Made by a program: the position numbers and the translations under genes
In this document: positions 41,501-49,854 of the stretch, piece after piece
Layout of the letters: the number at the start of each line of letters is the position of its first letter
Numbering within the stretch: position 1 is the stretch's first letter
Assembly (NCBI RefSeq): GCF_020687505.1
Contig: NZ_JAJEQT010000001.1
DNA: 64,000 nt
Source of the DNA: Coprococcus_C hominis
Lineage (GTDB): Bacteria > Bacillota > Clostridia > Lachnospirales > Lachnospiraceae
Strand: one strand, 5' to 3'
The notes under the pieces: model-generated
What the model saw: only the letters and a program-made list of their open reading frames with translations
What the model was told of the DNA's origin: nothing
The model's database searches: none

Positions 41501-44500
41501 ACTACCTTATATGGAATCTCAGTAGCCATTCCCGGATAATACTTTGGCAATGTTCCAAATGAATACTTCCATGCACTTGCTGCATCTACAGTCCTGACTG
41601 CTCCGACCTGCTCCCAATCGGCATCGTCATTCTCGTTTCCACCCTGTTTCAACTTATATAACTTTACCTGAATGCTAGCCGGACGATCTGCTGTGGTATC
41701 ACCAACCCATGATTTTGTACCCTGAATCGTCGTAGTCACGGTCGTATTATTAAATACAACCTCTGAAGCCGTGGTACCGGTTCCTGCACTGTTATACTTC
41801 GTAATCTTACTGCATGTTGCAACCAGCTTTGTCGGATTTGTAGCATTATCCAATGCAACATCTACCGTCAGAATATAATAGTTCGTATCCGTTGTTACAT
41901 CTGTGTACCCAGAGCTTTTCTCATAAACCTTGTAGTAATGTTTTCCTACATCTCCTGCTGTTGCAGAACTATAACTTACCTTATCTGCAAATGTAATCGC
42001 TCCTGTTGTATTTCCAGCAGTTGTTCCGGTTGTAATATCCTTTACCTTGGTAGCGTTTGCAGCGTCTGCTGATACCTCTTCCACTGCAAAATTCTTAAAG
42101 GTATAGGTGTTGCCACTTGCATAAGCGGTTGTGCCATCCAACTGCTTTGTAGCTGAGAAGTCGTAGGAACCTGTATAGTATGTAGACTTTTCATTCTCAT
42201 ATGGAAGATTATATCCCGTATCATTTGTAAACGTCTTTCCCTCGTATCCGCTCGGAATCGTTATACTGGATGACTTTTGAAGCACGAAGTAGAACGAATC
42301 CGCCCGAACATCAAATCCCTCTGCAGCAGATACTTCGACCAACTCATAAATCTGATCATAATTCAATCGATCAATTGTCAACTTACCAGCAACCTCATCG
42401 GTTACTTTCAGCACATCCGTATCCCGTACCAAGTTACCTCTCGTCATGGTTCCCGTCGCAGAATCATAGGTTGCTTCATACAAACGGAATGTAGAATCTT
42501 TCAGTGCATGTGTCGTTCCAGCCGCATCTGTCCAGTATTTGTATAACTCAATCGAGCCATAATTGGATTCTGCCTCATGCTGTCCTTTTGTGAACACCTG
42601 TCCCTGGAATGTTTTCGATCCACCCTGATCCGCCTGATATCCGTTCAACGTAAATGTATTAGAGGATTGTTCATCCGTCAAAGTAATCGAACTATTGCCT
42701 TGTGTAAACTTCAGATTACACCTCGTTGTATAAGTTATCTTCAAATACTTGCTATCCGGTAATTCAAACCTAAGTGAATTCGAAGATCCATCATAGCTGA
42801 CTGTATAATCGGTTCCACTTGTCAATGGTGTTTCTGTACCGCCATTTACTTCGTATACCTTGATACTCTGCATATTATAAGAGAATGCAGTACCAAGTTT
42901 ATCCACAGCCGTTAATTTTCCATCTCCCGGTACCAGATCATAAGCACCCTTGTTGACTTCGATCGTATACTCCGCTGTATTATATTTACTGTTATCTGCA
43001 CCTGTCGTGTTATCATAGGTACCGTAAAATACTCCGTCCTTCGATACCAATGCAGGTGCTTTCAACGTCGTTGTCGTTGATACTGGTGTTCCAACATTCG
43101 TACTTCCTATCTTTAGCTGAGCAGAATTCGTAAAGGTTTCCGATCCCTTCTTTGCAAAATCCTCCAAACTTGTTACTTCTGTCGTATACTCAATCCGGAT
43201 ATGTGTCTCTGTTCCCGCTGAATAGTTGTCAATGGCATTCATCAAAGCAATATAATCCGCAGTAACCGGAATCGTAAAACTTGCAATTCCATTCGTTTCA
43301 CTTGTCTGAAGACCAATGTTCGGTATCGTTGCTCCACCTGCATAATACGACATATCCGATAACTTACCCGCTGTATTATGCGCTACATCCCTGACATAGA
43401 AGTATGCAGTTATCATGCTGGAAGATAATTTCATATCCGTTGGTAATGTATCCGCAATCGTAACAGATTCTCCACCTGAAAGCGCCATGGAATTCAATGA
43501 CACATCTAACATGTAGCTGATTTTACCTGTTTCGTCTACCTTCGCTGTAACCGTCTTATTCAAAGGCGGCAATGGATTTTTATATATATCCTCACCAGAC
43601 TTTGACTCTTCCTTACCATTTGCTGAATAATAAATAGTCGCCACATTTTTAAAATTCCTCTGCACCTGGTTCAGGTCCGTATCCAAAACCTTAGTTTTAT
43701 ATTCTAACGTTATTTCCTTTACCGGACTGCTTCCTGTAAATAGACTGTCTTTAAATTCAAATTTATAATCATATCCTCCGTTATTACCTGCAGTATCCGG
43801 TGTATATATCACATATTCATTCTCAATATTGGCATCATTGGAATCTGTCGCATCTACAGCAAACGTCGAATTGTCTTTTCTTGTAAATGTAATCTTTGTG
43901 TTATATATACCTGACATGCTTCCCGGATTATTCCAATATTTTTGCATATTATCCTTGATATATACATTTGTCAGGTCTTCCGGAATGTCCTTCACAGAAA
44001 CCGTCCAGTAAATATATCCATCCTGCATTTTCACCGCATGCTTTTCGATAGTCCAATCTTTTCCTGGTGTCTGCACAGTTCCGGTTCCCATATATTTATA
44101 GCCCTTATCTGTTGTAAGAGTTACATCATTTTTCACATCCAGTTTGGTCGCAGAATCCATATAATTATCTGTTACCTTTGTATAAACAGTCGCCGTATAT
44201 ACACCATTGTTTTCCTTAAAGGCAGAAGCAGGCAGCGTCTGGCTTGTACCTCCCTGCAGATTGCCATCCTTATCACATAATGCTGATCCAATCTCCGGCA
44301 TATCTACGATAGTTCCAGAGCCAAGAAGTGCATCCAAAGAAGTATACTCTCCTGCATAATCCTTCAGATCAATCGTAATCGTCCATGTCACAACCTTAGA
44401 AGTTTTATCCAGTGACCCTGTTTTCTTTACTTCCGGTCTTGTCACATCGTAAGTTGCCGATGTAGTTCCCGTTTTTGTCTCTTTTTTATTATTCTTATAT

Positions 44501-45606
44501 GTATAATCTACTGTATTCGTATAAGAAGTACTATTCGCATTATCCGGATCAAAAATACCTTCATCTGTCTCTACATCATAAGTAACTTCCACGGTCGTAG
44601 TACTGCCATCCGATGAACCAAGTTTGTTCAAAGCATTTGCCAGAGCACCAAAGCTTCCATATATGGTATTCGCAGTGACATTTGAATCATTGCTGCTTGC
44701 AATCTTGATATTGGAGATATTCTTTAAGTTTGCACCTAAACTATCTGTCAAAGATACCCCGGACACAGAGCCAGTCGTTTTTAATGTCAACTTATATGAC
44801 TGCTTCCACGTATTTGTACTCTTGTCATAGGTTGCTTTTCCATCGGTTGCTTTCTGTACTGTCAATGTACTTGTTGCGGTTCCATCATCGTAAATCACAT
44901 CTGAAACTTTTTTCTTTGCAGTTCCAATCGTTATTTTATCTCCGGATCCCTTATCGGTTTCCGTCAGCTTTACATTTCCATATATTGTTCCATCTCCCTT
45001 TCTTGTGTTTTCCGTCAAGAAAGTCTGATTATCAAGGCATATATATGCATAACCATTACTAATATAAATATAACCTACTTTTTTTCCTTCAAGCATAATA
45101 TCCTGTTTTCCGGATATCAATTCAAGGTTATTCAAATCATTAAAATTTACTTTGATATAAATAGGATTTCCATCTCTTGGAATGGCACTGTTATCTAACT
45201 CCCATTTATATTTTAAGTTAAACTCATCACCTTCAAATACTTTTGTTACCTGATCCAAATCCGTCTCCTGCCCATTATGTTTAACACTGGCAGTGAAATT
45301 CATCGTTATTCCATTTGACGTATCTGTATATGCATTGTTCCAAAGTGAAAGATCTACGGAATCATCTGCCACATTTTGTGAGGTTTCATTCAGATTCTCT
45401 TCTTCTAAAGGAACACCATTTTGATTTTCTTGTGTTCCTAAACTTTGCTGCCCTGTTGCGAAATTTGCATCGCTCTCCGATGCGACACTCTCTGTCTCCC
45501 CGCCTTCCGCAATCGGTGTATAGCTGATGTTCTGGAATAATGAAATTAACATCAACATAGAAAGCAGAAATGCAATCACTTTTTTCTTGTTTTTTTGTTT
45601 GTTCAT
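38542..45606 (-). CDS. Giant sortase-type surface protein with Cna-B and pilin-linker modules
   Basis: 2354 residues from ATG 45606, chosen because GGAGG is 9 nt upstream; ATG 45615 abuts it. A signal peptide (KKKVIAFLLSMLMLISLFQN) comes first. The first ~1050 residues are adhesin-like beta domains of repeat unit type. One SpaA/Cna-B-like domain (near SIELYKYWTDAAGTTHALKD) follows. Two pilin isopeptide-linker domains (FSATKQLDGTTAYASG, FTALKKLDNATNYSAN) alternate with Cna-B domains, whose first strands read SWVGDTTADRPAS, TWVDTGYEAYRPS, DWDDNNDADGNRP, VWEDDNNRDGLRTP, VWADNNSTSRPTS, VWDDQNNNDRKRPTS and KWVGDNLAADD. A final CnaB-like unit precedes a Thr/Glu spacer. The end is KKTGDTAPI, a membrane helix and KKKRSDK, an LPXTG-like sorting signal. 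No sortase gene is near. Confidence 0.9.
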   Translation of the reverse strand: MNKQKNKKKVIAFLLSMLMLISLFQNISYTPIAEGGETESVASESDANFATGQQSLGTQENQNGVPLEEENLNETSQNVADDSVDLSLWNNAYTDTSNGITMNFTASVKHNGQETDLDQVTKVFEGDEFNLKYKWELDNSAIPRDGNPIYIKVNFNDLNNLELISGKQDIMLEGKKVGYIYISNGYAYICLDNQTFLTENTRKGDGTIYGNVKLTETDKGSGDKITIGTAKKKVSDVIYDDGTATSTLTVQKATDGKATYDKSTNTWKQSYKLTLKTTGSVSGVSLTDSLGANLKNISNIKIASSNDSNVTANTIYGSFGALANALNKLGSSDGSTTTVEVTYDVETDEGIFDPDNANSTSYTNTVDYTYKNNKKETKTGTTSATYDVTRPEVKKTGSLDKTSKVVTWTITIDLKDYAGEYTSLDALLGSGTIVDMPEIGSALCDKDGNLQGGTSQTLPASAFKENNGVYTATVYTKVTDNYMDSATKLDVKNDVTLTTDKGYKYMGTGTVQTPGKDWTIEKHAVKMQDGYIYWTVSVKDIPEDLTNVYIKDNMQKYWNNPGSMSGIYNTKITFTRKDNSTFAVDATDSNDANIENEYVIYTPDTAGNNGGYDYKFEFKDSLFTGSSPVKEITLEYKTKVLDTDLNQVQRNFKNVATIYYSANGKEESKSGEDIYKNPLPPLNKTVTAKVDETGKISYMLDVSLNSMALSGGESVTIADTLPTDMKLSSSMITAYFYVRDVAHNTAGKLSDMSYYAGGATIPNIGLQTSETNGIASFTIPVTADYIALMNAIDNYSAGTETHIRIEYTTEVTSLEDFAKKGSETFTNSAQLKIGSTNVGTPVSTTTTLKAPALVSKDGVFYGTYDNTTGADNSKYNTAEYTIEVNKGAYDLVPGDGKLTAVDKLGTAFSYNMQSIKVYEVNGGTETPLTSGTDYTVSYDGSSNSLRFELPDSKYLKITYTTRCNLKFTQGNSSITLTDEQSSNTFTLNGYQADQGGSKTFQGQVFTKGQHEAESNYGSIELYKYWTDAAGTTHALKDSTFRLYEATYDSATGTMTRGNLVRDTDVLKVTDEVAGKLTIDRLNYDQIYELVEVSAAEGFDVRADSFYFVLQKSSSITIPSGYEGKTFTNDTGYNLPYENEKSTYYTGSYDFSATKQLDGTTAYASGNTYTFKNFAVEEVSADAANATKVKDITTGTTAGNTTGAITFADKVSYSSATAGDVGKHYYKVYEKSSGYTDVTTDTNYYILTVDVALDNATNPTKLVATCSKITKYNSAGTGTTASEVVFNNTTVTTTIQGTKSWVGDTTADRPASIQVKLYKLKQGGNENDDADWEQVGAVRTVDAASAWKYSFGTLPKYYPGMATEIPYKVVETAVAGYTTSYPAGTYDIVNTMIQTSGSITFTALKKLDNATNYSANYTFAGFAVDELNADLSIKTAGAATGTTNGSTNGTVTFTPLTYDSAVTGNVGEHIYKIYEKESGYAGVTKDDTYYVVKVNVTKNTASNKLDVAVTSVQKYVNGAASGSAGTSLGAVIFENKTEKTSVSGTKTWVDTGYEAYRPSSIELKLYRLKKGTTADWKLVKTQSLSTTETTKNFTFDNLDKYYAGTNVEIQYKVEETPVSGYTTTYAANGYDITNTLQTTKVSIRKDWDDNNDADGNRPQNLKVSLMENGVSLSKDITLTAANNWTASWGNLPVYKNGVEIQYSVVEDTASMPASYSQKSSVIQKQSDGTYLAVITNQYSMDKVSHTVTKVWEDDNNRDGLRTPITVQLMADGVAVTDPDATQELNETNHWTYTWNDLNKQDARGNNIVYTVEEVGTVTGYTKATVSAGSATTITNTHTVRTRDITVDKVWADNNSTSRPTSVNVQLYANGSAFGTAVTLEDANHWTYTWNDLPYNEAGQEIAYTVKEVAVPQGYGVSYSPMTVDTTTGNGSITVTNSYPSTTRTVTKVWDDQNNNDRKRPTSIQVQLMYDGNVYDTVTLSETNHWTYTWTELPKYSDVAANTEYVYTVKEVDVPAGYIVSYVKKNASGTTVTAEDAGENGVFEVRNSYTTQKGDIEVEKKWVGDNLAADDHSTITVTLYKNGVATAKTLKLDKTNNWKGTFTDLDKYENGVEISYSVRETEVTNYATSYEPASGSIGDKIVVKNTYAPAKLVLTKTIAGGVSKTDAEQTIRFEVVEDATGTKTTYSLADFSYDTASKTWSKEISCNAGSYTVNEIASDVDGYTLSKITYVVDAQTAVEGKTASVVIGDHATANVAYTNTYDKITTETTETTETTETTETTETTETTETTDTTTEITTTETSTTSTTTTTTTTTTSSNTVKKTGDTAPIAPITIIMIVAAVGIIILGVSKKKRSDK
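38690..38830 (-). repeat. Thr/Glu low-complexity tract in the surface protein spacer
   Basis: Tandem ACN-GAN triplet blocks code for (TTE)n and then poly-Thr. The short-period DNA repeat (for example repeated gttgtttcagtc-type units on the plus strand) is a site of likely slippage and length variation. Confidence 0.75.
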
Positions 45607-45765
45607 AAACTCCATCCTCCATTTTCTTTTTTCCTAATGCATCCTTGCATTTATGCATTGGAACCATTTATGATAAACTCTGACATCCCTCTGTGCAGAG
45701 TAAAATTAAGTTATGAATTATTACTGTTCAATTTTTATATCGACAGTAACCCACTATCGCATAAT

Positions 45766-45794
45766 ATTTTACATGAAAGTGCTTGTGTTTTCAA
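45766..45794 (-). promoter_or_regulatory. Predicted promoter for the giant surface protein
   Basis: TTGAAA (45794-45789), 17-bp spacer, TAAAAT (45771-45766) on the minus strand. The leader of about 150 nt contains two inverted repeats: TTACTGT/ACAGTAA (45721-45727, 45743-45749) and AATGCAT/ATGCATT (45636-45642, 45653-45659). Confidence 0.5.
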
Positions 45795-45841
45795 CATATT
45801 GCGTCTATAAATTTGTGTTTTTTTTGACTATTAAAACACAA

Positions 45842-45877
45842 AAAACCTGCCACACCAATTCTAGTGTGGCAGGTTTT
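45842..45877. terminator. Terminator after the small acidic membrane protein
   Basis: A perfect 14-bp stem AAAACCTGCCACAC/GTGTGGCAGGTTTT with an 8-nt loop; T-rich downstream on the minus strand. Confidence 0.88.
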
Positions 45878-45900
45878 GTAACCATCTTCCGAAGTATGTT

Positions 45901-46155
45901 TTATTCTTCGTCCTTCTTCTCCTCTGTGGATGCCTCTGCATCGTCATCATCAAAGAAGCTATCATCAAAGTCATCATCGTAATCATCGAAATCATCTAAG
46001 TAATCTGGTGTCAGGTACTTGTAAACTGCTACGCAGATACCTACGATGATTGTCAGAATACCAACGATCAATGCAACAGAGAGAAACGCGTTCTTTGCTT
46101 CTGTTACGCATTCGTCTTCTTTTACAACTTTTACTTCGTCACAACACTTTCTCAT
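45901..46155 (-). CDS. Small membrane protein with an Asp-rich tail
   Basis: 84 residues with AGGAAGG before ATG 46155. The N-terminus contains MRKCCDEVKVVKEDEC, one membrane helix at about 24-45 (AFLSVALIVGILTIIVGICV), then a tail of about 35 residues dominated by Asp and Glu (DDFDDYDDDFDDSFFDDDD). Such acidic tails can bind cations or basic proteins; nothing more specific can be said. It is a single-gene unit between pcrA (73 nt away) and its own terminator. I know of no named family. Confidence 0.75.
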   Translation of the reverse strand: MRKCCDEVKVVKEDECVTEAKNAFLSVALIVGILTIIVGICVAVYKYLTPDYLDDFDDYDDDFDDSFFDDDDAEASTEEKKDEE

Positions 46156-46228
46156 AGTTTTCTACCTTCCTTTCATCGCTACTGATAAACTAATTTTACC
46201 ACAGCTTATCCGATATTTCTACCGTGAT

Positions 46229-48508
46229 TTACAACTTTTTCATTTTTACAAGCGATGCAAATAAATGTTTTTCACCAACACGGTCGAAATTCACGACGAT
46301 TTCCTGATCGCCGCCCGATGGAATCACATCAATCACCTCGCCATTTCCAAATTTAATATGGCGTACTTTATCCCCTACTTCATAGCTTGCCGGTGCCGAC
46401 GCTGTATTTCCCATCGGGAATGCCTTCCCGAATCCCGGATTGGCGCTCGGGTTCGCAGTAGCTGTGGCAGGTCGTGTATACGGGTTGTTCTTTCCGTATG
46501 CCTTTAACTGAATTACCTGCTCTGCCGGTTTCTTCGACGGAATCCGATCCATATTTGCTGGAGCATAGCCAAAGGCTTTCTCCTCATATTCCAAATAATG
46601 CTTCGGAATCTCCTTGACGAACCGCGATACTTCCTCGAAATTCGTCGAACCATGCACCATCCGTTGTCCGGCAGCCGTCATATACAGTTTCTCCATCGCA
46701 CGTGTAATTCCGACATAGCAAAGTCTCCGCTCCTCTTCAAGTGCATCCGGATCATCCGAATCCAGCGACATGCCACTTGGGAATAACCGTTCTTCCATAC
46801 CAGTCATAAATACATACGGAAACTCCAAGCCTTTCGCACTATGTAAGGTCATCAGCGTCACCTTTGCGGTTGGCACACCATCCTCGTCTTCCTCCTCGGT
46901 ATCTGCCACCAGCGCGATATCTTCGAGAAGTCCAGTCAGTGTTGGCACCTCTGCACTCTCTTCATAGGTAACGATCTTATTCTTTAATTCCTCTAAGTTA
47001 TCCAACCGGGTACGCGCTTCATCCGTAGCTTCCGCCTCCAATGCTTCGCGATATCCGCTTTCATCCATGATTGCATCGAACACTTCACTGATGAATTCTC
47101 CATGTACCAGTCGTGCTTTAAATCCTTCCATCATATCTGTAAATTTCCGGATTTTCTCCACATTCCGTGTCATGTCAGGTACTTCTTCGATATCTAACAG
47201 TGCATCATACAGATTATATCCATTGGACTGCGCATACATATCAAGCTTATCCACGGTCGTCGCACCAATACCACGCTTCGGCACATTGATGATACGCTTG
47301 ATTGCCTGATCATCGATCGGGTTTGCAAGCACCTTCAGATAACTTACGAGATCCATGATTTCTTTTCTTCCATAGAAGTTCTGTCCACCATAGATTTTAT
47401 ATGGGAGATTCTCATACAGAAGTTTTTCCTCAAGCACACGGGACTGCGCATTGGTACGATACAAGATTGCGATATCATCGAGTGATACCCCCTGATTCTT
47501 CAAGATCTTGATCCGAGATGCAACGCCGTTCGCCTCCTCGTACTCCGTGCCGTACCGGGTAAATGTTACCTTCTCACCATCCTCCTGCTCTGTCCAAAGA
47601 CGTTTATCCTTTCTTCCCTCGTTATTCGCGATCACCGCATTTGCAGAATTTAAGATATTCGCCTTGGAACGGTAGTTCTGCTCCAGTTTTACTACCTTGG
47701 CATCCGGATATTCTTCCTCAAAATTCAGGATATTATAGATGTTCGCGCCACGGAACTTATAGATACTCTGGTCGTCATCACCCACGACGCACAAATTCCG
47801 GTATTTTGCAGCCAGCATCTTCACCAATATAAACTGTGTATGGTTCGTATCCTGATACTCGTCCACCATAATGTACTTAAACCGTGTCTGGTACTCGGCA
47901 AGCACATCTGGATTCGTCTCAAAAAGAAAGATCGTCTTGAAAATCAAATCATCAAAATCAAGCGCATTGTTGCTCTGGAGACGTTTCTGATACTCCCGGT
48001 AAACCTCCGCAATCTTCTGATCCCGGAAGCTTGCCGCATGTGCTTTCTCATAATCGTCCGGTGTCATGTACCCTTCCTTTGCCTTCGATATCGCCGAAAG
48101 CATCGCCCGCTCCGGATAGAGCTTCGGGTCTAGTTGCAGATATTTCAACACTTCTTTTACAACAGTCTTCTGTTCACTTGCATCATAGATCGTGAAACTG
48201 CTTGTTCCACCGATCTTGTCAATATGTTTCCGCAGAATCCGCACACACATGGAATGGAAGGTCGATACCCACACACTCTCAGCGCCAAATCCTACCAGAT
48301 TATCTACTCGTTCCCGCATCTCTGCCGCAGCCTTGTTCGTAAATGTGATTGCCAGTATATTGTATGGATTGACTGACATCTCATCGATCAGATATGCGAT
48401 CCGGTGCGTGATCACTCTGGTCTTTCCAGAACCCGCACCTGCTAAAATAAGTAAAGGCCCGTCGGTTGTACAACAGGCCTCTAACTGTTTGTCATTTAAT
48501 CCCGGCAT
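46229..48508 (-). CDS. pcrA: ATP-dependent 3'-5' DNA helicase PcrA/UvrD
   Basis: 759 residues, the usual length for PcrA. It unwinds DNA in nucleotide-excision repair and plasmid replication and removes RecA. UvrD-family superfamily 1 motifs are in order: LNDKQLEACCTTDGPLLILA (Q motif), GAGSGKT (Ia Walker A), AITFTNKAAAEMRERV, VSTFHSMCVRILR, MVDEYQDTN (Walker B), VGDDDQSIYKFRGA, LEQNYRSKANIL, and later TLMTLHSAKGLEFPYVFMTG and RRLCYVGITRAMEKLYM. The C-terminal tail has the RNA-polymerase-binding Tudor-like end (YEVGDKVRHIKFGNGEVIDV). It starts 4 nt after pspA ends, with a poor ribosome site. Confidence 0.97.
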   Translation of the reverse strand: MPGLNDKQLEACCTTDGPLLILAGAGSGKTRVITHRIAYLIDEMSVNPYNILAITFTNKAAAEMRERVDNLVGFGAESVWVSTFHSMCVRILRKHIDKIGGTSSFTIYDASEQKTVVKEVLKYLQLDPKLYPERAMLSAISKAKEGYMTPDDYEKAHAASFRDQKIAEVYREYQKRLQSNNALDFDDLIFKTIFLFETNPDVLAEYQTRFKYIMVDEYQDTNHTQFILVKMLAAKYRNLCVVGDDDQSIYKFRGANIYNILNFEEEYPDAKVVKLEQNYRSKANILNSANAVIANNEGRKDKRLWTEQEDGEKVTFTRYGTEYEEANGVASRIKILKNQGVSLDDIAILYRTNAQSRVLEEKLLYENLPYKIYGGQNFYGRKEIMDLVSYLKVLANPIDDQAIKRIINVPKRGIGATTVDKLDMYAQSNGYNLYDALLDIEEVPDMTRNVEKIRKFTDMMEGFKARLVHGEFISEVFDAIMDESGYREALEAEATDEARTRLDNLEELKNKIVTYEESAEVPTLTGLLEDIALVADTEEEDEDGVPTAKVTLMTLHSAKGLEFPYVFMTGMEERLFPSGMSLDSDDPDALEEERRLCYVGITRAMEKLYMTAAGQRMVHGSTNFEEVSRFVKEIPKHYLEYEEKAFGYAPANMDRIPSKKPAEQVIQLKAYGKNNPYTRPATATANPSANPGFGKAFPMGNTASAPASYEVGDKVRHIKFGNGEVIDVIPSGGDQEIVVNFDRVGEKHLFASLVKMKKL

Positions 48509-48512
48509 CGGT

Positions 48513-49196
48513 TTACTGTAAACCTAACTTTGCCTTCATCGCTGCCAGCTCATCCTGTACAGCTGCATTTGGAGCTGCATCATACTTGGCTGCTAAACTG
48601 TCGATGCCACTCTCCTGTGTTGTCTGATTTAATTCGGTCATGGCATTTGCCTGATCAAGCATTGCGTTCGCCTTTGCTTCCATACGATCAAAGGCAGCCA
48701 TGCTGCTTGCTGAATCTGACAGATTGTTCGTCATCTTGTTCAGACGATCCTGAGTCTTAGCGACCTTCATCTTCGCCTTGATTGCATCACGGCGGGAGTC
48801 AAGCTGGTTGATATCTGTCACAAGCTTGTCATGCATCTGACGCATCTTCATCGCATTTGCAGCTGCAACATCATAGGTCTGCTGCAAGCTTGCCTGCTTC
48901 GCTGTAAGCTGGTTCTTCTGCTCTAAGAACTTCATGGCATCTGCTTCGTTTCCGGCAAGAAGTGCCTTCTCTGCGTATGCCTGCATCTTCGTAATCTCAG
49001 AATTCACTTCATCCAGCTCGCGCTTGCATCTCTGCTCATCTGCCATAACGGCAGCTGTTTCCTTCTTCACTTCTGCCAGATCCTTTGTCAGGTTACGAAG
49101 TGTCTGATCAATCATCTTCTCCGGATCTTCTGCCTTATCGAGAAGTGCATTGATATTTGAAGCCATAATGTCTTTAAATCTCTGTAAAATTCCCAT
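48513..49196 (-). CDS. PspA/IM30 family protein
   Basis: 227 residues. A long helical hairpin of the phage-shock/vesicle-inducing family: MGILQRFKDIMASNINALLD is the amphipathic membrane-binding helix, followed by coiled coils (NEADAMKFLEQKNQLTAKQA, then LDSRRDAIKAKMKVAKTQDR) and a terminal helix. It forms ESCRT-III-like polymers that protect the membrane. AGGAGG precedes ATG 49196. It is directly followed by pcrA. No other psp genes are nearby. Confidence 0.92.
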   Translation of the reverse strand: MGILQRFKDIMASNINALLDKAEDPEKMIDQTLRNLTKDLAEVKKETAAVMADEQRCKRELDEVNSEITKMQAYAEKALLAGNEADAMKFLEQKNQLTAKQASLQQTYDVAAANAMKMRQMHDKLVTDINQLDSRRDAIKAKMKVAKTQDRLNKMTNNLSDSASSMAAFDRMEAKANAMLDQANAMTELNQTTQESGIDSLAAKYDAAPNAAVQDELAAMKAKLGLQ

Positions 49197-49253
49197 TGTA
49201 ATAAAACCCTCCTATAATTCTCATCTTCATACCGTGAAATCCACGTTGCTTTT

Positions 49254-49282
49254 ATTATACTTGATAAAGATAGTAAAGTAAA
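49254..49282 (-). promoter_or_regulatory. Predicted promoter for pspA-pcrA
   Basis: TTTACT (49282-49277), 17-bp spacer, perfect TATAAT (49259-49254) on the minus strand. Confidence 0.6.
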
Positions 49283-49324
49283 ATGGAATTTTGTTAAAAA
49301 TTGGTGTTGTCTCTGCAACTTGTC

Positions 49325-49813
49325 TTAGTTGTATTTTGCAATCACTTCTTCGTTTGCCTTCATGGCGCTTTCTTCCATCTGCTTTCTCTCTGCAAGGAGC
49401 TTTTCCTGCACTTCCTTATGCTGTACACCGATGATCTGCAATGCGAGATATGCGGCATTCTTTGCACCATTGATTGCTACGGTTGCAACCGGAATTCCGG
49501 ATGGCATCTGCACGATAGAGTAAAGTGCGTCCTGTCCATCGAGTACGGAACCTGAGATTGGAACACCGATAACCGGAAGAACCGTCTGGCTTGCAACAAC
49601 GCCCGGAAGTGCGGCTGCCATACCTGCGGCTGTAATAAACACTTCTGTGCCGTTTCCGTTTGCTTCCTCGATAAATGCGGAAAGTCCTGCATGTGCACGG
49701 TGTGCTGACAGGCAACGCACATCAACCTGTACGCCATAGTCCTTCAGAATCTTAATTGCTGGCTCTACCTTTGGAAGATCACTTGTGGATCCCATAATCA
49801 CTGCTACTCTCAT
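49325..49813 (-). CDS. purE: N5-carboxyaminoimidazole ribonucleotide mutase
   Basis: 162 residues from ATG 49813 with AAGGAGG 8 nt upstream; an in-frame ATG at 49855 would overlap the preceding gene. It moves the carboxyl group in purine synthesis (class I PurE). MRVAVIMGSTSDLPKVEPAI, then VRCLSAHRAHAGLSAF (the catalytic Ser-His loop), ITAAGMAAALPGVVASQTVL and PVIGVPISGSVLDGQDALYS are typical. Neither purK nor other pur genes are adjacent. It follows the CAP/ChW gene by 41 nt. Confidence 0.95.
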   Translation of the reverse strand: MRVAVIMGSTSDLPKVEPAIKILKDYGVQVDVRCLSAHRAHAGLSAFIEEANGNGTEVFITAAGMAAALPGVVASQTVLPVIGVPISGSVLDGQDALYSIVQMPSGIPVATVAINGAKNAAYLALQIIGVQHKEVQEKLLAERKQMEESAMKANEEVIAKYN

Positions 49814-49854
49814 TTGTTCTGCCTCCTTGATGTTAAATATATTGTATTGTATCA

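Noticed and set aside
49814..49854. Purine riboswitch upstream of purE
   Set aside because: Only about 40 nt lie between the genes and no purine-aptamer conserved pattern is visible.
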